Assembly (NCBI GenBank): GCA_013365325.1
Contig: JABVXV010000359.1
Span: 1 to 60,386 of the forward strand
From: Dipetalonema caudispina
Lineage: Eukaryota > Nematoda > Chromadorea > Rhabditida > Onchocercidae
Length of the DNA: 60,386 nucleotides
Direction of reading: 5' to 3'
The notes under the pieces were generated by a model. The model was not told the origin of the DNA. It made no database searches and saw only the letters and a list, made by a program, of their open reading frames with translations. The translations under genes were made by a program, and so were the position numbers. Positions within the stretch are counted from its first letter, which is position 1. Every line of letters starts with the position of its first letter. Positions 25,599-38,200 of the stretch are shown here, in pieces.

Positions 25599-27284
25599 TC
25601 AGTGTATCTTCAATTCATTATGCTTGTTCTGTGTGATTATTTCTACTAATGAACCATTTGGAGGTCGTGATGATGGATCTATAGTCCATTCATGCAGTAA
25701 TTCTGCTATATAATTAAGTGATGTCCATCTGGAATATTTGAACTAATTAAGTATGATTTTGACAAATTTAACTTATTGATAAAAATTCATGCTACAAAGA
25801 ATAACAATAATTGAGCCTAGCAATGGAACTTCGTAATAATTGGCAAAACATGCCCTTTCACAAGATCGGTTGCTTTCCTTTGCTTTCAACTATTATTCGT
25901 TTCCTAGAGCAAAAACAAGTAACTCTTTCAATTTTGACGAATCTCAATATACTCCATTTTAAGTTTCAGCTTTTGGAATCCAGTAATTAAAATTGGAAAA
26001 TACAAATTACTTGTAAATAATACAACCATCTTTGAAAACCTACGAATCAGTATTCGCTTTTGGCATCCATTTACGATTCTGTGCAGTATCTAGCATTGTT
26101 GGCAAAAGAGCAACAACTATAGATTCATCAGGCATTCCAGATTTCTTGGCGGCAAGACTTTTGGTCAGTTGATGTATCGCTGCTTTTGCCATACCATACC
26201 CCAACATCTCTGACGTATCTTTGAACACCTATAAATATAAAATCTCAGAATTTAAAATTAAGCCGGCTAGAAAAGAAATTATGTCTAGTTTGAGCTAAAA
26301 TTTAGTTGATTTACATGAATTCGATCTTATTTGGAAATGTCTCAAATTACTTTACTCATTACCAAACAGTATTGGACATGTACTGATGGGATTTCTTTTT
26401 TTCTAATATGAATAAGGGAAAATCTCACCGATGCAGCACCGGTAAATTGAAGAAGACCACCCTTTTTCAAATACAGCGCAGCAATTCGAGCAGAAATAGT
26501 TGATGTCCAAACATTCTGTTTCCATAGGATTTCCGAATTCTTAATCATATTCTCACTACTGGCATTACCACCAGCCCAACCACCTGCCACACACAGTACT
26601 GCATCCAGATGTTCACCATTCAGAGTTTCGCCGATACTAAATGAACTCAAAGATTATTTCTACCACTCAACTTTATTTTTTAACAAAACTTTGTTTTATT
26701 TTTGATACAATTCGCTTGAAGGAGAAAATCGTGAAAAAAGGAACTTGCAAAAAATTACAAGGATTCTTTTCTGAAACTCAAAAATCAATAAGTACAGTTT
26801 AGATTTACGATTTGAGAATCAAGCCTTCTTGTTCTGTCCACGATGCATCCTTGTTTACCACCACATTTGCATCAGCCATATCATTCTTCATAACGTCTAC
26901 GCTCAATGCCCACTGTAATGATTCAAATTTATTAAAATTAAATTCTTCCTTAAATGCTTCATGTAGCAAATATAAGCAAAACATCGTTAGTCCTCATTAC
27001 TATTAGACAAATGTAACAAAGAATGACTGAACAGAGAGTTCTCATGCATCCAGTGAATTCGTCCTTGTAATTACAATAATTTGTAAAATAATAAGAGAAT
27101 CTTTTATTTGAAATATGAAACTAAATACATTGGAAACCGATTTATATATTATGAAAATATTTGTAAAAATCCATAAGAACATCTAAACAAGGTAACTTAC
27201 AAAATTTTTACTTTTGAAATAATCAATAATTACTGAACCAAGTCCTCCTCGACCACCGTAAACAATAACACGACTTGTTGACAT
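25599..27284 (-). CDS. qdpr-1: Quinoid dihydropteridine reductase
   Basis: Short-chain dehydrogenase that regenerates tetrahydrobiopterin from quinonoid dihydrobiopterin with NADH, supporting Phe, Tyr and Trp hydroxylases. Five exons join in phase: 27284-27201, 26912-26809, 26636-26429, 26228-26044, 25728-25599 (TGA), giving 236 residues against about 244 in human. The Rossmann glycine motif is VIVYGGRGGLG near the N-terminus; CVAGGWAGG follows in the middle. The catalytic Y-x-x-x-K is in GYGMAKAAIHQL (about Y143 and K147). The C-terminal NRKWMP and SWTSLNYIAELLHEW segments align with the mammalian enzyme. An acceptor-like TTTAG lies about 20 nt before the ATG, consistent with trans-splicing. 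No truncation is seen. Confidence 0.96.
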
Positions 27285-27309
27285 GGAAATCAATTCTAAT
27301 ACCTCCTAA

Positions 27310-28870
27310 ACCAGTGAATAAATAAGACGAATTATTGCCAGTTAGTAGTCCTAATAGAGCGAATCGATAATTTCACACCTTGCAATTGAAAATTGATAAT
27401 CGAAAATCGCGTAAGAATGAAGAAACAAGAACTTGAGTACTTCAGATACTATTTTCAGATATCACAATAAACTAATTGCCAATCATACTCTCCCATAGAC
27501 AGTAGTAACACTAGGAAGAAAACTGGATACACCATATAAGAATTTTATATCAGGTATGATTTCACTATCAAATTTATGTATTTTGAAGAAAATATAATAA
27601 CTTGTAAAATAAAGAATAGTGTTGTCTCCCAAAATTTATTCGTATTTCAACAGAAATGTTATTATAAAGAATGTTTGTGAGAATGATTGCATAGCATTCC
27701 CATATCAGGAAGTAAAGAATGGCAGTAGCTCTGTCCTGATAATTGCAGCTTCATCGTATAGCAGAGCTTTAACGCCTTGAAAAAAAAAAAAAAAGATCGG
27801 TAATCACAATCATTTCATTTCACTATTAAATTTGATAAATGATCATTATTTATCAGCTATTAATTAAGTATTCATTTAATATGTTAAACAGTGAAAGCAA
27901 TTGCAAAATCTGAGCTGTTAATTACTAGCACTAAGAAATTTAACATAATACATGGAAAGGCCAAGAATTCCCAACATTATCCTAACTACAGCTTGTAGTT
28001 TTATAAAAATGCTTGCACATTATATTATGCATCTGATGAACTTGAAACATACTGTAAATCCACTGTTACTATAAATTACAGGTTTATTCTGTTTATCGCA
28101 CCGCTAACATCATTCTAATTACTAATTAAATTCTTACGTATCTAATGGTTCGAATCATCAGTGGCTGTAAATAGCAAGTATTTCGACAATAATACTTTTA
28201 AATATGCTTTAACAAATCGATCCTTAACCATTTATTATCAAACATTCCAAATATTATCACATGCAAACATCAGTAACTTAACCAGCACATCATAACAATG
28301 GAATATCCACTGGTCAACTATGTCATCATTCCTTTCTTCTGCTCATAATGAGCATATGATGAACTTTTAATTTGATGTTATTCCATAATCTCACACATAA
28401 CAACTGTTAATAGAGAGAGAGAAAGAAAGCAAATGAGACACTGTGCCACTTAGGTTTAGCACCCAAGCAATGAATGACATGGCACTCGAGATGGTAATCT
28501 ACCCTTTTATGTTTTTAATTTATTCTATCTTTTGCATTGTCTAAACTATGAGAAAAAAAATAACGCGAACTCTTAAGTTTAACGTCAGGTCTTCAGCAGT
28601 GGTATAAAGAACCTCAATTAATAATATCTGGTAAGCCATGTAAACAATCGCGTTGATCAGTAATGTCATCCAACATGTAAAGACTCCAAAACATATAATT
28701 ATTTATTGCGAGTTGGGTTTCTTTTACCATATGCTTTCATCAGAATCTTAAAGGCACTGCTGCTTAAAGAAGAATTCTTCTATAAACTTGGTACTTTCTT
28801 TTCAGGATGATACATCACAGAAAAAGCTATATAGAACTGCCAATCAATGTGATTAGCCTTATGAATATTA
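27310..28870. other. Intergenic between qdpr-1 and the 3' end of SHQ1
   Basis: About 1.5 kb of AT-rich sequence between two minus-strand genes. It holds the qdpr-1 5' region and SHQ1 3' flank, with a TTTATT (AATAAA on the minus strand) at 28702-28707. The spacing is too large to argue for an operon. No gene is seen. Confidence 0.55.
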
Positions 28871-28872
28871 TC

Positions 28873-31572
28873 CTAAGAAGAACCATCATCTGAATCCTCA
28901 GATTGCGAATTTCTAGCATCTATTTGCAAAGTCAGTAACTTCGCTTCCAATTCCAGTTCTTCCAGGTCTAATTGAACATCACTTTTTTTCAAAATTAAGT
29001 GGTCCAACTCGCGCTGTAACCAAGATAGAATGTCATCGGAGGCACACTGAATCCATAAACAATAATCGGTTATATACAAGTCATTCAAAAGATAACGATA
29101 ATCACCGCTCGTTGATAAAATTATATGCACATCAACCAGACATTGTAGCAACGACACCCTGCCTATAACGAAAAATCCCACGTATTTTTTTTGATTTCAT
29201 TTCTTTCAAAACAATTAAAATATTAACCACCAAGGAAGAGATGCAAGACGCTTGGTGCTCAGGGAATATTAATTTAAAACATCATTTCGAATCTTTCAAA
29301 TTTGAAGAAAAACAACATTCTTAATCTACCTTTGCCGAAGAGAAATTTCAAATCGTCAACGACTTTCATAGATAAATCCCAATGTCGATAAAGCGGGAAA
29401 CACAATGATCTTCTTACAGCACCTACTATGGATTCCTTGACTGTCCTCCATCTCACCAGATAACTGAGAGTAGGACTCAACTTTGCAATCGTCCAACCTA
29501 AAAAAGAAAAAAAAAAAGATAAATGAATCAGTTCCTTATGCAAGATAATGAGCAGCTACCAGTGTAGATGAGAAGAAATGAAGCAAATTCGAGTTCTATT
29601 GTAAACTCTGTACTCACCGACTAAAAATAAAAATAAAGAGGAAGTGGTTAAGTTTTACATATCTCCAGTACAAAAGCAAGAGTTATAACCCTTAATTCGG
29701 GTAGGTAATCATTCAACTTATACAAAAACACCAAAATAAATGCTTCTTATATCTTACTTTTCGTTTAGCGCAATAGAAATTTGTTTTCTTTTTCGTTTTT
29801 GACTATGTATCCACTGAACTAATATAAAAATTCACAACCAAATATATTTCAGGTAAATGAAATAAAAAGATTTAAACAAACCAGATTCAGAAGAGTGTTC
29901 CCCGCATGTTGTTCTCAAATCATATAAATAAGCGAAAAGGATATCTATTAGAGACAACGCAATGGTTTTTTCTAAATCCAACGAATACTTGGGAAATAGT
30001 TTTCTGGGCAAATCCTTCAAATGATCACGGCTTTTGAAAGACAAATCAAACATAGTTTTAGGATATTCAAACTGTAAGCACTGGTCCAGCAAAGGATTTT
30101 TCTCGAGTAGGTCAGCACTGAAAAAGTTATCTCAGTGATGACATGTAATTTTACGAAATGTTTTCAGGAAAAACGAAAAAGGAATACATTAATTTCAGAA
30201 AAGCAATCTCAGCTCTTGATTTAAACAAAACATACATGTAATGCTCGCCATTGAACTTCAACTGATCATGTCTTAAGCAATCCACAAATCTTTTATCGAT
30301 CAGTGAACCTTCAGCATGTTCCAAATCCAACAGATTATCGATTTCCGCACTAAACTTCCCAATAATACCACGACGACTGTAAGCAAAACCATAACCATAG
30401 AGTTTACATTCCTCATCCATAAAATCATCAACTACATCGCTATCCGATGTTTGGGAAGTTTGCGGTTTATCTGCGAAATTGGCCAAAATGTCTGCAAAAA
30501 GTCCGTAAGCATTTTAGACAAATTCAGCCTGATGTATGACCTCAAAAGAATATAAACTCAAGGTGACACTCATGAAATGAATGCAATAAATATTAATTAA
30601 GATTCGGTGAAATTTACAACCGAAAAAACACATCAAATAATACTACCGCTATCCTCCCCAGTTTCCTCCACCAATCGTTTTGCATGAATTTCTGATGGTT
30701 TCAGCAGTTGATTTACTAAATCCAAATTGGGAAAGAATTCGCCAATATTTTTTTTCCGAGCTTTGAATGTGAACGACCCTGAAATAGGCGAATATCACAG
30801 TGGAGAAACAGAGGTTTATTTAATCGATGATTTTACGGAAGACATAGAAAATGATTGATAAATCGTTATTATTTGAGTTCTCTATAAAGAACGACAGTTT
30901 TTCTACAGCATATTTGGTACTTTAATGAAAGGAACATTTTCTCTCACTTAATTACCGATTATGATGCATCTAAGGAATAGGCACATACTTCAATCTGGGA
31001 AATGAAGTTTGATGTATTTAACAGTACCAGTGACCTCAGTATCGATCATCAGTCTTCAGTATAATTTGCAGAATTGTGCAAATTCGTCATCATCGGTCAG
31101 GACTTTTTTAGTCTTGGAGAAAGAGATGGATATATATCATAAGTAATATTTACACAGAAAAAGAACTGCAGTACCCTAAGTGAATCAAAGAGGATGGAGA
31201 AATAAGTTAAAAATTTCAAAAAAAAAAAAAAAAAAGAGGAGAAGGATCGGAAATATAAAGATAAAGGAAAGCTATAAATTTCCTCAGAAAATGCTGAATT
31301 CTACCATCAGTTAGTCATCAAACTATAAACAGGATCGATATCATCTAGTGAAGTCTAATATACTTACCTTTATCACAATCATATGTACCCGAGATATCCT
31401 CCTCAACTAATTCACCAGGTAAATACAACTTCAAAAAATATGGTTTCGAAGTGAAAAAGAATTGTAGGTCGCAATACTCGGCCTCGGTATCTTTCACATT
31501 TGCATAAGGTGCATGAATTTGGATGATAACATATTCCGGAGTTTGATCTATTTGAAACACTGGCGTTAACAT
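28873..31572 (-). CDS. SHQ1, assembly chaperone for H/ACA ribonucleoproteins
   Basis: Protects newly made dyskerin before its incorporation into H/ACA snoRNPs and telomerase RNP. Six exons keep phase: 31572-31368, 30778-30647, 30491-30236, 30117-29882, 29497-29330, 29162-28873 (TAG), giving 428 residues. The N-terminal CS domain begins MLTPVFQIDQTPEYVIIQI, with KPYFLKLYLPGELVEE later, the conserved SHQ1 pattern. The rest is the helical SHQ1-specific domain, including YGYGFAYSRRG, RFVDCLRHDQLKFNGEHY, YPRT-type helices and PLYRHWDLSMKVVDDL. The tail is acidic and serine-rich (SQSEDSDDGSS). The ATG directly follows TTTTTTAG|GA, a likely trans-splice acceptor. It is divergent from AP-3 delta with about 725 bp between start codons. 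Confidence 0.94.
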
Positions 31573-32296
31573 TCCTAAAAAATACATTTCATATAGTACT
31601 CAAATAATTCAGAAACATAGAAATGGAACAAAATTGTTTTTAAATTTCTTTTTACATTCTAAAAAAAAAGTCCGAACAAAAAACAATCACTCAAATGCAA
31701 CGTCCAAATTACTCGAAATTGCCATATTTCATTAAGAAACCAAAACGGTTCGTAAAAATTTTCGATGGTGACACAACTACGCATCGTACATTATCGTCTC
31801 AAATTAATCATTCTACGTCTACAGTTCAGAAGTTTTATCTTGATTTTGACGTACGTATAATTTAAGAGAGATAACGTGACAGTTACCAAATGATACTGCC
31901 CATTGTTTTTCATTTAAAATTGCTATAGCATTTCAACATATGAAATAGAGATTGGTGTGCTATGCGGAAATAATGTTAGTTTTCAAAGAGGAACAAAGAT
32001 TGAAAAGGTTTGAAGGTTTGAGATTAAGAGGAATTAGGGAGATATGTATGTGGAAGTGTTAGTTTACGAGATAATCTTCAAATTAAATTTCTTGGAAAAT
32101 TCATTTCTCTTTTTGTTATCTCCGGAATGGCTAAGGTTGATATCTTCGTTTCTTATTACCAGTGGTTTTCTGTTGAACGCTTGGATTGTCGTCACTATTC
32201 AAAGGGAAATAATTTAAACAGTTGTAGTGAAACGTGCGTGAAAGATTTAAAAGGGAGGGACGGATGTAAGCGATATATTTCAGCCTCATTCAATCG
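31573..32296. promoter_or_regulatory. Divergent promoter region between SHQ1 and AP-3 delta
   Basis: About 720 bp separate the two start codons, so both housekeeping genes must be driven from here. I see no clear TATA pair. On the plus side a TATATTTCAG acceptor ends at 32283, 13 nt before the AP-3 delta ATG, and is a good spliced-leader site. Confidence 0.55.
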
Positions 32297-35200
32297 ATGG
32301 CATTGCGCAAAGTACGCAGTAATTTAGATCGTTTTTTTGATAAAAGTCTGACAGACTTGATCCGTGGGATTCGGAACAACAAGGACAATGAGGTTAGTAT
32401 TTATTGTTTTTTGTAACATCAATGACAGATAATTCATTTGTAAAGTAATAGTAAATTCGAAGCTTGGTGGAATTACAGGCCCATTTTCCATCATTCCTTA
32501 CAGTTATATCGTGCATTTAGGCTCGATATATCGCAGCATGTATTCATGAAATCAAGATGGAGCTCCGGCAAGATTCTGTTTTTGTAAAGGCAAATGCGAT
32601 CGAAAAACTTGCTTATGTATGACCTTACATATTGCTACGATCTATATTTAGAAGTTGATCGTGTGAAAGAAGTTCACAAAAGAGAACTTCTGCAAAAGAT
32701 TTAGAATGGAAAAAGTAGAATATGGAGAACATCTCGAAGAAATTCCAGTAATATATCGTTATTGAGTTGTAAGCCATCAGTATACTAATATAATAGGCTA
32801 ATAAATGAATCATGTCGAGGATTGTTCGAAGAAACCTCCTATGAAATCTTGTGATAAGTCATTATTTATACATTATGAGTAGACAGTCTAATATTGTTTG
32901 GTTTTTCGTAATGAATGAATAACAGTGGTGCGTAGAGATATTTGCGTGTTATTCATTGCTCGACACTTTATTATTTACCATGTAATATTATCTCACGAAT
33001 TATTGAACACGATAAGAAATTTCAGTTGCAAATGATGGGATATGACATATCATGGGCATCATTCAATATTATTGAAGTGATGGCGTCAACGAAATTTACC
33101 GAGAAGCGAATCGGGTAATTTTCACCACGATAACTGAAATTTAACTAGAAAATTAGAAGGAGATTTAAAGCAAAATTAATCGAATAATCTTCTGGCAATC
33201 TCCATAACAAGTAAATGGTATTTTGACTTGCTACAGACAGAGCTTTTTCTTCCGGAATTCGCTACTTTCAGTTAGCAGCAAAGACTTTTACTTGGATTTA
33301 TGGTACTTTTATTTAATGGTATTTCGAAATTTAGAACTTGTATTTTCGTCTTAAACCATTTTGTTGCCGAATCGAGAATAAAATCACAGTTTCAGTAGTT
33401 TTTTGAGCAAGATAGAGGAAGTACGATTAATATAAAGTGGAAGCAGAATTCATTTGGCTCTAACCGCTGCCATAAGTTTTTTGCTTTCTTTATACAATTA
33501 AATCGCCGATCAGTTAACAAATGTTTAAATTTTTTTTCAGTTATATGGCGGCATCACAATGTTTCCATGATGGTACCGATGTTTTGATGCTGACTACCAA
33601 TTTAATACGTAAAGATTTACATAGTGCTGTAATGTACGAGACGGGTATAGCACTGGGAGCATTTTCATGTTTTGTTACCCTTGATTTGGCTCGAGATCTC
33701 ACTAGCGATGTTGTGAATCTTGTACGTTAACATTTTCAACATTTAGCATAGTTTCTAAGGAATACCATTCTATTTTAAATTTAAAACATGTGACAAGCTT
33801 TGTGTATCTTGAGGGCTGTTTTGTAAACGATTTTGAAGCAGTGTTAAATCTTTTAGTATTACGAGGTTAAGACTGTAACTGGGTTCTCATGGTAACATAT
33901 GTCATAAGCTTCATCTTGCCACTACCAATAAAGTTTACAAACCACTGTTTGTTCCAGCTCTCTTCTAGTCGACCATATGTACGCAAAAGATGTGTATTGT
34001 TATTGTATAAAATTTTCCTGAAATATCCAGATTCTTTAAGGCCTACTTTTCCACGGCTGAAGGAAAAGCTAGAAGACCCGGATCCAGGTACTGTAATTAA
34101 TTTCATCGTTTGAATGCAGTCTTAACTATTGTGAATAAGAATAGATGATTTTATCTCACTAAATTACTGATTCTTTTTCAGGTGTACAAAGTGCTGCAGT
34201 GAATGTTATTTGTGAGTTGGCACGAAAAAATCCTAAAAATTACCTAACTTTGGCCCCAATGTTCTTCAAGTTAATGACAACCTCATCGAATAACTGGATG
34301 TTGATTAAGATTATCAAACTTGTAAGTTAATACCATGTTCCGCAGTGTTTATTTTTTAAGAACAGCTTGGTAAGCTCTGAATCAACTTAGCTGTTTTAAG
34401 GTGTTGGTTTTTCCTTGTTTTTTTATCCAAAATGATGATAAAGCTCCCAATAGAGGAAGAAATTTCATATAGTAACAGCTTCTTTTTGTAGTTTGGTGCA
34501 TTGGTACCACTGGAGCCTCGTCTTGGCAAAAAATTATTGGAACCATTGACGAATTTAATTAATAGGTTAGTAATGTTTACACTTTTTATTATGCTCACTA
34601 TAAACTCCTCTTTTGTGCTTGCTCACTACTACTATTATTGAAAATTTTTCACTCCAAAATATGGCCAATTTTCAGCACATCAGCGATGTCACTACTGTAC
34701 GAATGTATCAACACAGTTATTGCGGGTACGCTTTTGCAATATTTCAGGGCATAAATTTTGAGTAGTATCATCTAAAAGAACTGGATATATTCACACATGC
34801 AAAAACGGAAATACTTTGTTAAAGATACTTCAGTAGCCTGGTCTTAACATATTAGATCTTAATGATTTCCAACTGAGATTCATTATTCAACTTTTCCCAA
34901 AGTTGGTGTTGGTTTCCAAATCGACACCGTGTTTTCACTTGGTCTCAGAATATTGGTGCTTCTAAGAAGTTTTAAGTTCACTTGCATTTGAATTTATCAA
35001 TAAACAGGTATAGCTGTGTTTCAGTATTAATAAGCATATCGTCTGGTGTACCCGGTGATCATACTGCTAGCATACAGGTAATAAAATTTGCATCAGACTC
35101 CGTAGTGAAATAAATTTTACAAATCTTTAATCATGTTCATTTGCAGTTTAGATGAAATTATATACTTGAACAAAGCGAGAACAGTTTCATGTGAAATTCG

Positions 35201-38200
35201 TGTGCAAGTGATTAGCTTTTATATAATTAACTTACACGAAATTTGCAAAGGAGGTTAATGTTGAAGTTATTTTCTTGATCGTATTGTCCTAAATATTGTT
35301 TATTGAAATCCTCGTATTTTACAGCTTTGTGTGCAGAAATTGGGCGTACTAATTGAAGATTCTGATCAAAACTTGAAATATCTTGGTTTGCTCGCGATGG
35401 GAAAGATTTTGCAAACGCACCCTAAAGCGGTACAGGCTCACAAAGATATTGTATTGCGATGCTTGGATGACAGGGATGAAAGCATTCGACTAAGGTTTTC
35501 GCTTCATTTCGTTGTTTTGCACCGAATTTTTGCAGGATTCGAATGTAGCAGAGACATGTTTATGAATTTTAATACTGTTTGAGTATGAGTCATCTTGATC
35601 TGCTTGCAGTGAGATAGATTCTGGGAAAATAGCCTTGAACTCCACTAGCGCACAAAGAAATATAACACAATAGTTTAATGTTAGTTATTTCATCGTGGAA
35701 CATCTTTTGCTGGTTGATAGAAATAACTTTTAAGAGCATTAGATCTTCTTTATGGGATGGTATCCAAACGAAATATCGTGGAAATTGTGCGAAAATTAAT
35801 GGATCATGTTGATGCTGCAGAGGGATCATATTATCGTGATGAGCTGCTCTCAAGAACTATCGCAATTTGTTCGTACAATAATTACCAGTACATTACAAAT
35901 TTCGAGTGGTAATGATTATTTCGTTAATTCCTATTTCAAACACTTCACTGAACTGTGATATTGGGCAGTGGAGAGTTCTTTTTGTGCACTGCAGCTTCGA
36001 GTAGAAAACTCAAAGGAAGAACAGAATTTGTATAAGTGAGGCACGTGTGATAAACATATCAGAAACTTTATTCTTATCAAATTATATCTGTTTCTAGAAT
36101 CATTTATAACTTGGACTTCTGTTGCTCTTCGTGTTAAATTAAATTTGTGTGATCAATGATGGGAAACATGTAGACTTCTTTATATTCGGATTATGATTAA
36201 GATGTTTAAAAATTATTTGGATTCACTCATGATTCGATTTTATGCTGTTACCTTGGATGTAGCTGAGTTACAAACATACGGGCTCTTCGATTATTAGCCA
36301 GCATGAGGTTTCTTTTTTGGGTTTGATCATGTGAATAGTGATTTAAGTGTCGATTTTACAGGTATATATCAGTCTTGGTTGAATTAACAAAAGTGGAGGG
36401 TACAAAACATGGTACAATGATTGCTGAACAGGTGTTTATTTGATTATCCATACGTTCATCATCGTACTTTTTCCTCCTTTCAAAATGTTGATTTTCTCCA
36501 AGTCCAAAAAAAGTCCTGACCAATGATGATGAATTTGCACACTTCTGCAAGTTATACTGAAGACTGATGATCGATACTGAGGTCGTTGGTACTGTTTCGG
36601 GCATTTTTTTTTAAATAACAGGCTAATATTTATCCCTCTCAATATCACATATTAATTGAGGATATTAACTGTGGTAAAACAGGATAAAATATCATAGCAA
36701 CCAAATAGAGAAGAATCTTGCAAGAGACTCCCCAAGTGTGTGTGTTTTTTTTTTTTTCTTTGTTCCTCAAGAGTTTTTTTTCTCTGAAATTTTGACGATT
36801 TGTGTTTCTCGAAATTAAGTATAACCTGCTGCAGATGCTTGATGTATCAGTACGCGTCCAGTCAATAAGACATTTTTCGGTATCCCAAATGGCTTTACTT
36901 GTTGAAAATGCCCATCTCCTGCTTGCGGGCAGTGCACAGCATCGTAGTAATATGTGCGAAGTGTTGCTAGCTGCAGCGTGGATTTGCGGTGAATATTGCG
37001 AGTAAGTTTAATAAAACTACGAAATTTTGTTGATGAAAGGAAAAAAGCTGACAAGTTGAGTGAACTTACTATCACTATTGCTAATCAGCAACACCCTGAA
37101 GTTTATGTCTATAAAAATAGAAGTCTTTTTAGACAGTTTCATAAGTGGTGCTAAATGCACGAACTTTTCCAATTTATAAAAAATGTTTAATTTATTGAAA
37201 CCTTGCTATTTTAAGGCACCTTTGCAATGTTCAAGGTGTACTGGAAGCCATGCTTAAGGCCAAAATACCAGTAATGCCAGGACATATACTGAGCGTTTAT
37301 ATGCAGAATATTGCCAAACTTTACGCGGTGCTTCTTACAAGAGCTGAAGCGGAGAATGACTGGGATAGAATCGATAGTCTGGACAATTTAATGCTATCTA
37401 AATTGCCTGAATTTGTATTAGCTGATCATCTCGAGGCACAAGAAAGAGTAAGTTTATGAGATTTTGTCATAATACTCCTCATTCCAAAACTGGCTTCCAG
37501 TCAAAGTTAAATAGGAAGAATGATCTAGGCTTCTGAAAAACTACATTTGTGATATCGAAATCATCCTCCAATTTTTTTTATACGTTCTGATGAGATAGGT
37601 TCCTTTCTAAATTTTTCTCACGATAAGTCTATGATTAATTATTTTGTTAATTTTCTAGGCATGCACATTCTTGGCTGTGTTGAAGATAATAGAACGTTTT
37701 CATTCTAATCATGAAAAAGTCGGTGAAGAATTCGCGAGGCTTTTCGAAGGTGAATTAAATCCAGTTGCTGCGAAGGCACAAAAAAAAGTACCGATCCCTG
37801 AAGGGTTTGTTTCGGGTTTTTTTAACTTTTTTATATACTTGGTTATGAAGAATTTAAAGCTTTTCAAGATTATAACCTACATTGTAAATCTAGCTTGAAA
37901 TGCTATCAGCATTATAGGTTAGATCTGGATGCATGGATTCATGAACCGGATTTGGAAGACGAAGCTAGTGAACCTGAAAACGAAAGCGTATTTGGAAACC
38001 CTGCACTACGTTCAGAGTTTGCTGGTTTTGGTGGTCCACCAAGATATAGTAGTGATGAGGATCGTGATTATGAGGAAAAGTTATCGAAAACGAAAGGAAG
38101 CAAAGGCGAACCTAGTGAAGAGGAATTACAAAAAGTATATTCATCTTTGAGAAATAGTTCTTTAAAGCTAATACCCACAAGGAAATTTGATTGGAAGAGA

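Noticed and set aside
28453..28475. Sequence resembling the nematode spliced leader (GGTTTAGCACCCAAGC)
   Set aside because: It differs from SL1 inside the conserved leader, and no Sm-site AATTTTTGG or SL-RNA hairpin follows. Chance similarity is more likely.
32127..32327. 66-codon open frame ending over the AP-3 delta start
   Set aside because: It is in a different frame from the conserved AP-3 delta start and spans the likely trans-splice acceptor at 32283.
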